DNA of 26,375 nucleotides. Origin: an uncultured Lachnospiraceae bacterium (GTDB lineage: Bacteria > Bacillota > Clostridia > Lachnospirales > Lachnospiraceae). A program made the position numbers and the translations under genes. Below the pieces are notes generated by a model, which was given only the letters and a program-made list of their open reading frames with translations, ran no database searches and was not told the DNA's origin. Shown here piece by piece: positions 1 through 7,533 of the stretch (its first letter is position 1; the number at the start of each line of letters is the position of its first letter). The DNA is taken from assembly GCA_910577675.1 (NCBI GenBank), contig CAJTOR010000051.1:1-26375 (forward strand). The letters run 5' to 3'.

Positions 1-1
1 G

Positions 2-850
2 CTTATGTTTGGGGAAAGACCGAATAAGTTGATTGCAGGAAGCAGGATTGAGTTGGTGCGTTTTCATGATAAGGAAGCGGAGGCGTCTGATTTTACAGAG
101 AAGACATTTTACGGTCCGATATGGAAGCAGGTAAGAGATGCGCTAGACTATATTAAGACAACTGTGATTGAGGAAAAGGTTGTAAAGGTTGATGGTAGGG
201 CAGAAGCAGATCGGTTTTTCAACTATCCGTACAATGCGTTGGAGGAAGCGCTTGTAAATGCTGTTTTACACAAAAACTATAAAGAGGATGTGCCAGTAGA
301 GATTCGGATTTATTTGGATCAGATTCAGATTATCAATTTCCCGGGACCGGATCATTATATTGATATGGAAAAGTTTGCGGCGGGGAAAGTCCGGGCAAGA
401 AGATACAGAAATCCCAAGATTGGAGAATTTTTCAAGGAGATTGATTTGTCCGAGAAAAAATCAACGGGTATATCGAAAATTTTGCGCGAACTGAAAAGAA
501 ACGGTTCTCCATTGCCAGAGTTTGAAACGGATGCGGACAGAACATATATGATTACTACTATAAAGATTCATGAAAGGTTCGAAATAGATAATAAAAACTT
601 CGGTCAAAAAAATGACCGGAGTTTGACTGAAGTTTTGACCGAAGTTTTGACAAAAAAGAATTATGATAAGGTTTTACCTCTTTTGAAGTATTTAGATAAA
701 AACGGAAAAATAACGCCACAAGTTGCTGAAATGGTGATTAAAAAATCCAAATCAACTACTTATAGATACTTGACTATGCTTGTAGAAACAGGATATGTCG
801 AAGTAAGTGGTAATACAAATAATGCCGTCTATCAACTATCCAAAGGATAA
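2..850 (+). CDS. ATP-binding/winged-helix protein, COG2865 type (5' partial)
   Basis: This is the C-terminal part of a putative transcriptional regulator or RecG-like ATP-binding protein; the frame is open to the window edge, so the N-terminal (usually AlbA_2) domain is missing. Counting from the Met at base 5, residues 30-190 match the GHKL-like ATPase domain seen in this family: an N-box with EEALVNAVLHKNY at 80-92 (Glu81, Asn85), a glycine-containing NFPGPD stretch at 111-116 and STGISKIL at 153-160. A short linker with the repeat LTEVLTEVL follows. The last 65 residues look like a winged helix-turn-helix (KSKSTTYRYLTMLVETGYVEV). Such proteins are often stand-alone accessory genes; the target is unknown. 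The stop is followed by noncoding DNA and a gene remnant, so it is not clearly in an operon with larE. Confidence 0.75.
   Translation, partial: LMFGERPNKLIAGSRIELVRFHDKEAEASDFTEKTFYGPIWKQVRDALDYIKTTVIEEKVVKVDGRAEADRFFNYPYNALEEALVNAVLHKNYKEDVPVEIRIYLDQIQIINFPGPDHYIDMEKFAAGKVRARRYRNPKIGEFFKEIDLSEKKSTGISKILRELKRNGSPLPEFETDADRTYMITTIKIHERFEIDNKNFGQKNDRSLTEVLTEVLTKKNYDKVLPLLKYLDKNGKITPQVAEMVIKKSKSTTYRYLTMLVETGYVEVSGNTNNAVYQLSKG
594..648. repeat. 16-bp perfect inverted repeat inside the coding sequence
   Basis: AAAACTTCGGTCAAAA at 594-609 is exactly complementary to TTTTGACCGAAGTTTT at 633-648. The right arm lies in a short tandem repeat of the TTTTGAC(C/T)GAAG unit that encodes the LTEVL repeats of the linker between ATPase and winged helix. 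The arms could form a hairpin in DNA or mRNA, or serve as a self-binding site for the encoded protein; the last is inference. Confidence 0.7.
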
Positions 851-883
851 CGGGCGTAGTCTTGTGATAACAAAAATTTATAA

Positions 884-1029
884 AACCTCAGATACAAGGT
901 GCATATCGAAGAAAAAACCACCGAAAAAGCCCTGAAAATCAGACAAAATTACCCTGACTTCCGTCATAGAAACCCGATGTGGTGGAAGAAGCACGGAAAG
1001 AACTGGAAAACAATAAATGGAAAGAGTAA
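884..1029 (+). pseudogene. Short frameshifted gene remnant, unrecognised
   Basis: One frame reads KIRQNYPDFRHRNP up to about base 976 and then turns into Trp/Lys-rich nonsense. The neighbouring frame from 976 reads DVVEEARKELENNKWKE and stops at 1027-1029. Joined, they give a plausible protein C-terminus, as though one base had been lost near 974-976. There is no proper start or ribosome binding site. It may be the tail of a gene whose front was lost when the upstream gene was inserted. I do not recognise the family, and the call rests only on how protein-like the joined frames look. Confidence 0.3.
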
Positions 1030-1075
1030 AATGGCGAAGTTTTCTTTAAAAATTATAATTAGACGAGGTGATTAT

Positions 1076-1822
1076 TTGACTTTACAAAATTTTTTTGTAC
1101 GATATCCCAAGGTTGCAATTGCTTTTTCGGGCGGTGTGGACTCGGCGTACCTTTTATATACGGCAAGGCAGTATGCGGGGGATGTATGTGCCTATTATGT
1201 GAAATCGGAATTTCAGCCCCGGTTTGAGTTGGAAGATGCTGTGAAACTCGCGGAAAGTCTTTGCATAGAGTTAAAAATAATAAACCTTGAAATACTCTTT
1301 GTTCCCTGCGTAAAAGAGAATCCGCCTGATCGCTGTTATCACTGTAAAAAAGCGATTTTTACCGCGATTATCGATAGGGCAAGAGCGGATGGATTTTCTG
1401 TGCTGCTGGATGGTACAAATGCTTCGGATAATATAAATGACCGCCCGGGGATAAGGGCGCTGCAGGAATTGTCGGTATTTTCACCGCTTAGGGAGTGCGG
1501 TTTAACAAAATCGGAGATCCGGAGGCTGTCAAAGGAAGCTGGTCTGTTTACATGGGACAAGCCAGCTTATGCCTGTCTTGCTACAAGAATTTCCGTGGGC
1601 GAGATAATTACGCCTGAAAAACTTGCGGCAACGGAGGCGGCGGAAGATTTTCTTTTTTCCCTCGGATTTAGGGATTTTCGTGTCCGCTCCATTGACGGGA
1701 ATGCGAAATTGCAGCTTGTAAAAGCACAGTGGGGATTACTGGAAGAAAACAGGGAAGTTATCCTTAAAAAGTTAAAAGAACTTTATAAAACGGTGGTTCT
1801 TGATTTGGAGGTGAGGGGATGA
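1076..1822 (+). CDS. larE: LarE, sulfur transferase of nickel-pincer cofactor synthesis
   Basis: LarE adenylates the carboxylates of pyridinium-3,5-biscarboxylic acid mononucleotide and inserts sulfur, giving the dithio ligand that holds nickel in LarA-type enzymes. With the TTG start at 1076 (GAGGTG at 1065-1070, five bases upstream) the protein has 248 residues. It opens with the usual PP-loop layout, SGGVDS at 18-23. Upstream in-frame starts (ATG 1031, GTG 899) would only add residues atypical of the family. Cys87 and Cys90 (CYHC) together with Cys167 in the ACLATR motif fit the three-cysteine LarE class reported to carry a [4Fe-4S] cluster and act catalytically, instead of the single-cysteine class that sacrifices its own sulfur; that assignment is inference. 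The stop overlaps the larB start (ATGA). Confidence 0.9.
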   Translation: MTLQNFFVRYPKVAIAFSGGVDSAYLLYTARQYAGDVCAYYVKSEFQPRFELEDAVKLAESLCIELKIINLEILFVPCVKENPPDRCYHCKKAIFTAIIDRARADGFSVLLDGTNASDNINDRPGIRALQELSVFSPLRECGLTKSEIRRLSKEAGLFTWDKPAYACLATRISVGEIITPEKLAATEAAEDFLFSLGFRDFRVRSIDGNAKLQLVKAQWGLLEENREVILKKLKELYKTVVLDLEVRG

Positions 1823-2580
1823 ATACGGGGATCAGGAAATTATTAGAGGGGGTCAGTGACGGAACTGTTTCCGTTGATGATGCCATTCTTAAACTAAAAA
1901 CAAAGCCTTTTGAGGATATAGGCTATGCCAAGGTGGATATGCACAGGGAATTAAGGCAGGGTACGGCTGAGGTGATTTACGGCGCGGGAAAGAGTGCAGA
2001 GCAGATTATCGGGATTGCTAAAACCATGTTGAAAAACGGACAGAATACCATTCTTATTACAAGACTTTCGGCGGACGCTGCCGAGGAAGTTGGAAAATCA
2101 CATCCGCTGGATTATTATAAGGATGCCCGCTGCGGGGTTATCGGACAGATGCCTCTTCCGGATGGGATAGGGAAGATCGTGGTGGCAACGGGTGGAACAA
2201 GTGATATTCCTGTTGCGGAGGAAGCAGCCCTTACGGCGATGGTTCTCGGCAGCGAGGTGGTTCGTCTGTATGATGTGGGGGTTGCAGGTATGCACCGCAC
2301 GCTCGCGCATCTTGATGATATAATGAGTGCCAGTGTGATTATAGCGATTGCGGGGATGGAGGGAGCATTGGCAAGTGTGATTGGCGGTCTTGCGGACTGC
2401 CCGGTTATTGCTGTTCCGACAAGTGTCGGTTACGGTGCATCTTTTCACGGTCTTTCCGCCCTTTTATCCATGTTGAATTCCTGCGCCAGCGGCGTATCGG
2501 TGGTTAATATTGACAACGGGTTCGGGGCGGGATATCTTGCTAATATGATTAACCATATGAAGGGAAAGAAGGAGGCATAA
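1819..2580 (+). CDS. larB: LarB, NaAD carboxylase/hydrolase of nickel-pincer synthesis
   Basis: LarB carries out the first step of the pathway: it carboxylates the pyridine ring of nicotinic acid adenine dinucleotide and hydrolyses the phosphoanhydride, releasing AMP. The 253 residues match the family length. The C-terminal half (about 120-245) is the PurE/AIR-carboxylase-like fold, with VVATGGTSDIPVAEEA at 121-136, a Gly/Ala-rich IAGMEGALASVIGGL stretch at 177-191 and TSVGYGASFHG at 201-211. Cys222 in NSCASGVSVVNIDNGFGAG is at the place of the cysteine that attacks the pyridine ring in the Lactiplantibacillus enzyme. It is translationally coupled to larE through a four-base overlap and lies two bases ahead of larC. 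Confidence 0.93.
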   Translation: MNTGIRKLLEGVSDGTVSVDDAILKLKTKPFEDIGYAKVDMHRELRQGTAEVIYGAGKSAEQIIGIAKTMLKNGQNTILITRLSADAAEEVGKSHPLDYYKDARCGVIGQMPLPDGIGKIVVATGGTSDIPVAEEAALTAMVLGSEVVRLYDVGVAGMHRTLAHLDDIMSASVIIAIAGMEGALASVIGGLADCPVIAVPTSVGYGASFHGLSALLSMLNSCASGVSVVNIDNGFGAGYLANMINHMKGKKEA

Positions 2581-2582
2581 TT

Positions 2583-3956
2583 TTGCGTACATTATATCTT
2601 GAATGCGGTATGGGTGCAGCGGGGGACATGCTGGCAGCCGCGCTGCTTGAACTGCTGCCGGATGCAGATGGGTTTGTGAGGGAACTTAATGCAATTGGAA
2701 TCCCCGGCACTGTGTTTAAAAGTGAGTCATCCGTAAAATGCGGTATCACGGGAACCCACATAACAGTAACGGTAAATGGCGAGGAGGAGGAAAGCCATGA
2801 CCACAGCCACGAGTCGGGGCACCATCATGACCACGACCACAGCCACGAGGCAGGACAGCATCAAGACCATGACCGCAGCCACGAGTCGGGGCACCATAGT
2901 GACCATGACCACAGCCACGAGTCGGGGCAACCTCAAGACCATGACCACAGCCATGAGTCGGGGCACCATCATGACCACGACCACAGCCACGAATCGGGAC
3001 ATCACCACCATAACCATCATCACAGTGGGCTGCATGATATTGAACATATTGTACGAGGGCATCTTAACCTGCCGGAGAGAATACAGGATCATGTGATGGC
3101 GGTGTATGGGCTGATTGCGGAGGCGGAGAGCCACGCCCATGGTGTTCCTGTGACCCAAATTCATTTTCACGAGGTTGGCGCGATGGATGCGATTGCCGAT
3201 ATCACGGCAGTTTGTATGTTGATGGATCGGCTTGCGGTTGATGAGGTGGTGGTTTCACCCGTCCATGTGGGCAGCGGGCAGGTTCGTTGTGCCCATGGAA
3301 TCCTGCCAGTTCCGGCTCCTGCCACGGCTTATATTTTAAAGGATGTGCCGATTTACGGGGGAAGTGTCCTCGGAGAACTTTGCACGCCGACCGGAGCCGC
3401 CCTTATCAAACATTTTGCCACCAGGTTTGGGGACATGCCCGTAATGAAAATACAGCATATCGGCTACGGAATGGGCAAGAAGGATTTCGAAGCAGCCAAT
3501 TGTGTCCGCGCGATGCTTGGTGAAACCGGGACGGGAAGAGAAGAAATATGTGAACTTAGCTGTAATGTGGATGATATGACCGGCGAGGCAATCGGATTTG
3601 CCATGGACAGGTTATTTGAGGCGGGGGCACTTGATGTATATACGGTGCCGGTCGGCATGAAAAAATCACGCCCCGGTGTTCTTCTCTGCGTTATGTACCG
3701 TGAGAACGACAGGGATGCCATTATCCGGACTGTTTTTAAGTATACGGCAAGCATCGGAATCCGTGAGAATAAGCTTAGCCGATATGTTCTTGACCGGCGT
3801 ATCGAGGAGGTTGAAACAGTTTACGGTTCCATCCGCTGTAAAGTTTCCTCCGGCTATGGGGTGGAGCGCAGAAAATATGAGTATGATGATATTTCACGTA
3901 TTGCGAAGGAAAATGGCGTTTCACTTGAGGAGGTTGTATCAAAAATACAGAGTTAA
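2583..3956 (+). CDS. larC: LarC, nickel insertase, with His-rich insertion
   Basis: LarC performs the CTP-dependent insertion of nickel into the dithio ligand, the last step of cofactor synthesis. The start is TTG at 2583, with GGAGG at 2571-2575. The N-terminus (LYLECGMGAAGDMLAAALLELL) and the HFHEVGAMDAIADI stretch near 193-206 are typical of the family (DUF111). In Lactiplantibacillus the protein is made from larC1 and larC2 by a programmed frameshift; here one 457-residue frame covers both parts. Residues 71-151 are a repeated His/Asp/Ser/Glu segment (DHDHSHESGHH units), a likely nickel-binding or storage loop. His-rich insertions at this place are known in the family, but this one is long. 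No LarA and no nickel transporter are seen nearby. Confidence 0.92.
   Translation: MRTLYLECGMGAAGDMLAAALLELLPDADGFVRELNAIGIPGTVFKSESSVKCGITGTHITVTVNGEEEESHDHSHESGHHHDHDHSHEAGQHQDHDRSHESGHHSDHDHSHESGQPQDHDHSHESGHHHDHDHSHESGHHHHNHHHSGLHDIEHIVRGHLNLPERIQDHVMAVYGLIAEAESHAHGVPVTQIHFHEVGAMDAIADITAVCMLMDRLAVDEVVVSPVHVGSGQVRCAHGILPVPAPATAYILKDVPIYGGSVLGELCTPTGAALIKHFATRFGDMPVMKIQHIGYGMGKKDFEAANCVRAMLGETGTGREEICELSCNVDDMTGEAIGFAMDRLFEAGALDVYTVPVGMKKSRPGVLLCVMYRENDRDAIIRTVFKYTASIGIRENKLSRYVLDRRIEEVETVYGSIRCKVSSGYGVERRKYEYDDISRIAKENGVSLEEVVSKIQS
2793..3035 (+). repeat. 36-bp tandem repeat coding the LarC His-rich loop
   Basis: About six imperfect copies of a 36-bp unit encode DHDHSHESGHHH-like dodecapeptides (LarC residues 71-151). 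Copies differ mainly at the last three codons (HHH, QHQ, HHS, QPQ) and by single substitutions such as HES to HEA. Near-identity of the DNA, including silent positions, suggests recent expansion by slippage or unequal recombination, so copy number may vary between strains. Confidence 0.85.
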
Positions 3957-4068
3957 AATAATTTTTATAGGAATCTATGGGGTTTGCTTAACTGCTGATA
4001 TACAGAAAACGGGAACGAAAATTTGAGGGGACAAAGAAATTTTGATATTCTGCTAAAATTTTGTGCCC

Positions 4069-4107
4069 AACCTGCCGATAAATAAAATGGGTTCGGCAGG
4101 TTTTTTT
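4069..4107 (+). terminator. Rho-independent terminator of the lar operon
   Basis: A perfect 10-bp stem, AACCTGCCGA (4069-4078) with TCGGCAGGTT (4093-4102), 14-base loop, followed by a run of seven T (4101-4107). It lies about 110 bases after the larC stop. Confidence 0.9.
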
Positions 4108-4310
4108 GTTGGCAGTATTTTAGGATAATAAAGGGCAATGGATGGCGCGGTGATTTCTAAGAGGGAAGGGGAAGTCATGGCGCTGTTTTTATCCTTATCC
4201 TTAAATATGCTGGCTTTAGGGCACGCCGGGCTACAAAAAAATAAACCACTTGGACCGAAAAGGGAAGTGGAGCAGTCCCGAATGCCAGACGGATTGCGGA
4301 AAGGAAAAAA
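4108..4310 (+). other. Intergenic leader of the 374-residue gene
   Basis: About 200 bases lie between the lar terminator and the next start. CCACTT at 4246-4251 pairs with AAGTGG at 4265-4270 around a purine-rich loop, and GGAC/GTCC (4252-4255, 4275-4278) could pair instead. I could not match this to any riboswitch consensus, nor find a convincing promoter. The open frame from 4138 has no codon pattern or ribosome binding site to support it. Confidence 0.35.
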
Positions 4311-5435
4311 ATGGATATTATGGCAGTCAAAGCCGGGTATCAGACAGCATCTTACCGGGCAAAAACGAAGGTGCAGGAAATGGATTTTTCATTATTTGCA
4401 CCAAATGTACCGGAGAAAGTTAAGGAGGCATTTTCGCAGGCAGCGGAAAAAACAGGTTACAGGGTTGGTGGGAAGATGGAATATCCACTTGCAGGAGATG
4501 TAGACAAAAGTGACAAGGCTTTACAGTACCAGGAACAGGAAAAAGAGGGTGGAAAGACCCAGGAAGATGCCCAGGGGAGCGTGGATTATCGGGAATTTTT
4601 GCGCAAGAAAACAGAGGAGTTATATGTGAGGTTTAAAAAGGGGGAATTCGACCCCACCTACCAGATTGGCGCGGCTTCTTTTACAGAAAAAGAGTGGGAT
4701 AAACTTCTGGAAAAATTTGATGCGATACAGGAGGAAATCCGCGTACAGATGCGGGAGGAACATGAAAAAAGGGAGCAGAAGGCGGAGGAAGATTTAAGGC
4801 AGAATGCTCTTTTAAACAGCGATTATACGACGGCGACATACCCGCAGCAAAATAATCAGGAGGAAGAGGTTCATTATATCACCTGCTATACCGAGGAGGG
4901 GATTTTCTGCCGCAGGGAAGGTGTGGATAGTGGCTATGAGTGGTCAATCCGTTTTAACAGCAAGGAAGAATATAGTAAGGTAATGCAGTTTATTAACCAG
5001 TTTCCTAGCGACTGGAACCTGCGCTTTACATCGCATGAAAATTTCTTCAGGGATTTTCTTGATAACAAGATTGATGTGGATGCTTTTACACAGTTTATGC
5101 AGGAAACAAAAAATGGGGTGCCGGATTATACTGTAACAAAAGGTGATTCAACCTATATTGATACGGAGAAAGCAAAATGGGCAAAATATATGAACCAGGA
5201 TATCGGCAGTTTTTATACCGCGGAAGAGATGATGCGGATGCAGGAAGAGGAAATGGAGAAGAACAGGGAAGGGCTTTACGGTCTTTTTGATTATGAAAAT
5301 ATCTACCGCTTATCCCATCCGGAGTACCGCGGGGAGCGCATATTCTGCGAATATCCGGGCGGACCGCTCTACACCGCTTCCGAGATCAGCAAACGGATGT
5401 ATCAAAATTATTTGGAACAAAAGGAAACCGTGTAA
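4311..5435 (+). CDS. Conserved-looking hypothetical protein, 374 residues
   Basis: I do not recognise the family. The ATG follows AAGGA by about six bases. The protein is acidic, without signal peptide or membrane segment, so probably cytoplasmic. The N-terminus (MDIMAVKAGYQTASYRAKTK) is followed by a polar stretch at 60-95 (QEQEKEGGKTQEDAQ). A Glu/Lys-rich region at 125-165, which looks helical or coiled coil, comes next. Residues about 185-290 are the most folded-looking part (YITCYTEEGIFCRREG, YEWSIRFNSKEEYSKVMQFI, FPSDWNLRFTSHENFFRDFLD). A second Met/Glu-rich helix lies at 305-325. Codon use matches the neighbours. It is followed by 217 noncoding bases and a DUF3793 gene, so an operon is not certain. 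Confidence 0.7.
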   Translation: MDIMAVKAGYQTASYRAKTKVQEMDFSLFAPNVPEKVKEAFSQAAEKTGYRVGGKMEYPLAGDVDKSDKALQYQEQEKEGGKTQEDAQGSVDYREFLRKKTEELYVRFKKGEFDPTYQIGAASFTEKEWDKLLEKFDAIQEEIRVQMREEHEKREQKAEEDLRQNALLNSDYTTATYPQQNNQEEEVHYITCYTEEGIFCRREGVDSGYEWSIRFNSKEEYSKVMQFINQFPSDWNLRFTSHENFFRDFLDNKIDVDAFTQFMQETKNGVPDYTVTKGDSTYIDTEKAKWAKYMNQDIGSFYTAEEMMRMQEEEMEKNREGLYGLFDYENIYRLSHPEYRGERIFCEYPGGPLYTASEISKRMYQNYLEQKETV

Positions 5436-5496
5436 AATAGTCTGTATAAAAGTATAATGGGACGAATCCGCAGTTAAAGAAAATTTGAACGGGCAG

Positions 5497-5565
5497 TTTA
5501 CAAAATCCGGAATTAAAAATAATAACTTTATCTTCCAGTATTCAATTTTATCCGGCGGAAGATAA
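5497..5565 (+). promoter_or_regulatory. Possible promoter plus 9-bp inverted repeat before the DUF3793 gene
   Basis: TTTACA (5497-5502) and TAATAA (5520-5525) are 17 bases apart and could be a weak sigma-A promoter. Just downstream, TTATCTTCC (5528-5536) and GGAAGATAA (5557-5565) form a perfect 9-bp inverted repeat with a 20-base spacer and no T run. It could be a repressor site at the transcript start or a leader hairpin. Confidence 0.4.
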
Positions 5566-5652
5566 TATAAAAGGGGAGCGATAAGTTATAATTTCTTCTG
5601 GCTAAAGCTGGTCAGTTTGTAAACCTGGCAAAAGAACTTGCGGAGGAGGAAG

Positions 5653-6216
5653 ATGGAGCGGCTGGAGAGATATTTGGTGGAATACTGTGCGCCCACATTG
5701 GCTTCATTAAAAACTGCAAGCCTGTTTTCCTGCCCAAAAGAAATGCTTCCCGGGCTTTGCGGGAGCCTGGCACGTCTAAATCGATGCTTTAGGGAAAAAG
5801 GAATAAGGCTGTGCCTGCTAAGGAAAAAAGGAAGCGCGCTGGTATATGTATACCGCAGCGGGGAACTAAAGCGCGACCTGATGGTACCGGAGGCAAAACA
5901 GATTCTTGTGAATTATGGTTACAGCACAAAAGAGGAGGAGGGCGCAATTGCAAGACTTCGTGAGCGCCTGATGGAAGGCGGGGAATTTCCACATGAGATC
6001 GGTCTGTTTTTAGGGTATCCGCCGGGGGATGTAAAAGGATTTATCCGGTATGGCGGGCGGTGTTGCAAGTGCACCGGGTGTTGGAAAGTGTATGGGGACG
6101 AGGTAAAAGCAAAGCAGGCGTTCGCAATGTTTGAGCGCTGCAAAAAGGCATATCTGCGTCTTTGGCAGGAGGGCGAAAGCATTATGCAGCTAGCCATGGC
6201 TGTACCACAGGACTAA
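5653..6216 (+). CDS. DUF3793 family protein
   Basis: A 187-residue cytoplasmic protein of unknown function. The family is common in Clostridia. The ATG at 5653 is chosen because GGAGGAGG (5642-5649) directly precedes it; the in-frame TTG at 5638 would put the ribosome binding site inside the gene. The hallmark is in the C-terminal half: FPHEIGLFLGYPPGDVKGFI (112-131), then RCCKCTGCWKVYGDE (136-150) and a helix with FERCKKAYLRLW (160-171). The four cysteines at 137, 138, 140 and 143 form a cluster that might bind metal; family members need not have all of them, so this is inference. A strong terminator follows. Confidence 0.85.
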   Translation: MERLERYLVEYCAPTLASLKTASLFSCPKEMLPGLCGSLARLNRCFREKGIRLCLLRKKGSALVYVYRSGELKRDLMVPEAKQILVNYGYSTKEEEGAIARLRERLMEGGEFPHEIGLFLGYPPGDVKGFIRYGGRCCKCTGCWKVYGDEVKAKQAFAMFERCKKAYLRLWQEGESIMQLAMAVPQD

Positions 6217-6238
6217 GGGGCGCGCCGCCTGCAAAATT

Positions 6239-6303
6239 CAGTGCTGCGAGGGAGCTGTTGAAAAATTTGGATATTTCAACAGCTCTTTTGCAGCACTGTT
6301 TTT
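6239..6303 (+). terminator. Two-tier Rho-independent terminator
   Basis: CAGTGCTGC (6239-6247) pairs with GCAGCACTG (6290-6298), and inside it GAGCTGTTGAAA (6252-6263) pairs perfectly with TTTCAACAGCTC (6274-6285). Five T follow (6299-6303). It ends the transcript of the DUF3793 gene. Confidence 0.9.
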
Positions 6304-6345
6304 CGTGAGGTTTAACCTATCAAATCTGCAAAGGAAAACCGATGG

Positions 6346-6374
6346 TTGTCAGCAGCCAAGATTTCTGTTATAAT
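6346..6374 (+). promoter_or_regulatory. Sigma-A promoter of the apbE operon
   Basis: TTGTCA (6346-6351), 17-base spacer and TATAAT (6369-6374), with TG one base upstream of the -10 box (extended -10). It lies about 70 bases before the apbE start and after the preceding terminator. Confidence 0.8.
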
Positions 6375-6400
6375 CAATAATGCATTGGCGCTTATAACAG
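6365..6400. promoter_or_regulatory. 9-bp inverted repeat covering the apbE -10 box (operator candidate)
   Basis: CTGTTATAA (6365-6373) and TTATAACAG (6392-6400) are exact inverted copies, 18 bases apart. The left arm contains nearly the whole -10 box and the right arm lies near +20, the geometry of a repressor operator. The binding protein is unknown. Confidence 0.5.
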
Positions 6401-6441
6401 TAAAATATTCCTTATAAAGGTTTGAGGGGGAGGGATATACA

Positions 6442-7503
6442 TTGAAAAAATATGCGTGTATCGCAGCGCTTGCAGGTGCGCTTATTTTTGTTGTCTGTTT
6501 ATTTTCCGGATGTGCCAGCTTTAGGGGGGAGTCGGCGGGAAAAGAGGATTTTGAAGCGGAACTTGAATTTTTTGCGATGGATACGTTTATGCGGGTGGTT
6601 GCCTGCGGGGAAAAGGAGCGGGCAAATGCCGCCGTTCTGGCAGCGCAGGAGGAGGTTTACCGGCTCGAGGGGATGTTTTCCACCGAAAAGGAAACAAGTG
6701 AAATATATCAGGCAAATAAATCTGGGGGCGGGGAAATATCGGGGGAAACCTTTGATTTATTGCAGCGCGCAGTACAATTATGGGAAATGACGGGGGGAGC
6801 TTTCGATATCACAGTATATCCCCTTATGCGGGTCTGGGGTTTTATGGATGGGCAATACCGCGTTCCGGATGCTTCGGAAATATCCGGGATTTTGGAAAAG
6901 ACGGGTGCGTCCGGGGTGCTTTTTAATAAGGAGGAAGGAAGCATTAAGTATAATGTGGAAGGGATGCAGGTTGACCTGGGTGGGATTGTGAAGGGGTATG
7001 CCGCTGCCCGCATAATGGAAATCTACAAAAAGGCGGGTCTTACCGGTGGATTGGTAAGCCTCGGGGGAAATGTGCAGGTGTTCGGGACAAAACCCGATGG
7101 CAGCCCGTGGCGTATCGGTCTGAAAAACCCGGAGGGGGGGAAGGAGTATCTCGGGGTTTTGCAGGCTAAGGATCTGGCGGTTGTAACATCGGGTGGATAT
7201 GAGCGCTACTTTGAGCAGGACGGGGTGCGCTACCACCATATCCTTGATCCTGCAACTGGCTATCCGGCAGGAGCAGGGCTGCTCTGTGCAACCGTGGTAA
7301 GTGCGGACGGGACGCTTGCGGACGGGCTGTCCACCGCGGTATTTATTATGGGGATGGAGCGGGCGGTAGAATTTTGGAGGGAACATAGCACCGAGTTTGA
7401 TATGGTATTATATACGGAAGAGGGGGAATTGTATGTGACGGAAGGAATATACGCAGATTTTTCCTCCGCGCTCCCATATACAATAATACCGGTGGAGCCA
7501 TAA
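6442..7503 (+). CDS. apbE: ApbE lipoprotein, FAD:protein FMN transferase
   Basis: ApbE attaches FMN covalently, through a phosphoester bond, to a Thr or Ser of extracytoplasmic redox proteins, using FAD and Mg2+. The start is TTG at 6442 behind GGGGGAGGG. The first 23 residues are a lipoprotein signal with lipobox FSGC (Cys24), so it is anchored on the outer face of the membrane. The family signatures are present: AMDTFMRV near the N-terminus, VDLGGIVKGYAA, VSLGGNVQVFG, HHILDPATGYPA and DGLSTAVFIMGME. The length of 353 residues is normal. It is first in a three-gene operon with NusG-II and Gx proteins, a pairing known from flavin-based extracellular electron transfer systems. No FMN-binding acceptor domain is visible in the window. 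Confidence 0.93.
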   Translation: MKKYACIAALAGALIFVVCLFSGCASFRGESAGKEDFEAELEFFAMDTFMRVVACGEKERANAAVLAAQEEVYRLEGMFSTEKETSEIYQANKSGGGEISGETFDLLQRAVQLWEMTGGAFDITVYPLMRVWGFMDGQYRVPDASEISGILEKTGASGVLFNKEEGSIKYNVEGMQVDLGGIVKGYAAARIMEIYKKAGLTGGLVSLGGNVQVFGTKPDGSPWRIGLKNPEGGKEYLGVLQAKDLAVVTSGGYERYFEQDGVRYHHILDPATGYPAGAGLLCATVVSADGTLADGLSTAVFIMGMERAVEFWREHSTEFDMVLYTEEGELYVTEGIYADFSSALPYTIIPVEP

Positions 7504-7533
7504 ACAGGTATCCGGAAGGGATGGTTTACGGGT

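Noticed and set aside
2776..3096. Open frame rich in Met/Thr/Arg across the LarC repeat
   Set aside because: It exists only because the 36-bp repeat keeps all frames free of stops; LarC itself is clearly coding here.
2583..3956. Programmed frameshift in larC as in Lactiplantibacillus
   Set aside because: A single uninterrupted frame covers both LarC parts, so no frameshift is needed.
4200..4300. Possible riboswitch in the leader of the 374-residue gene
   Set aside because: I compared the GGGC, CCACTT/AAGTGG and GTCC elements with c-di-GMP, fluoride and cobalamin patterns and found no match.
4138..4503. 121-residue plus-strand frame before the 374-residue gene
   Set aside because: No ribosome binding site, Arg/Lys-rich shadow composition, and it runs into the better supported gene in another frame.
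6778..7386. 202-residue minus-strand frame
   Set aside because: It lies entirely within apbE, whose family motifs are certain.
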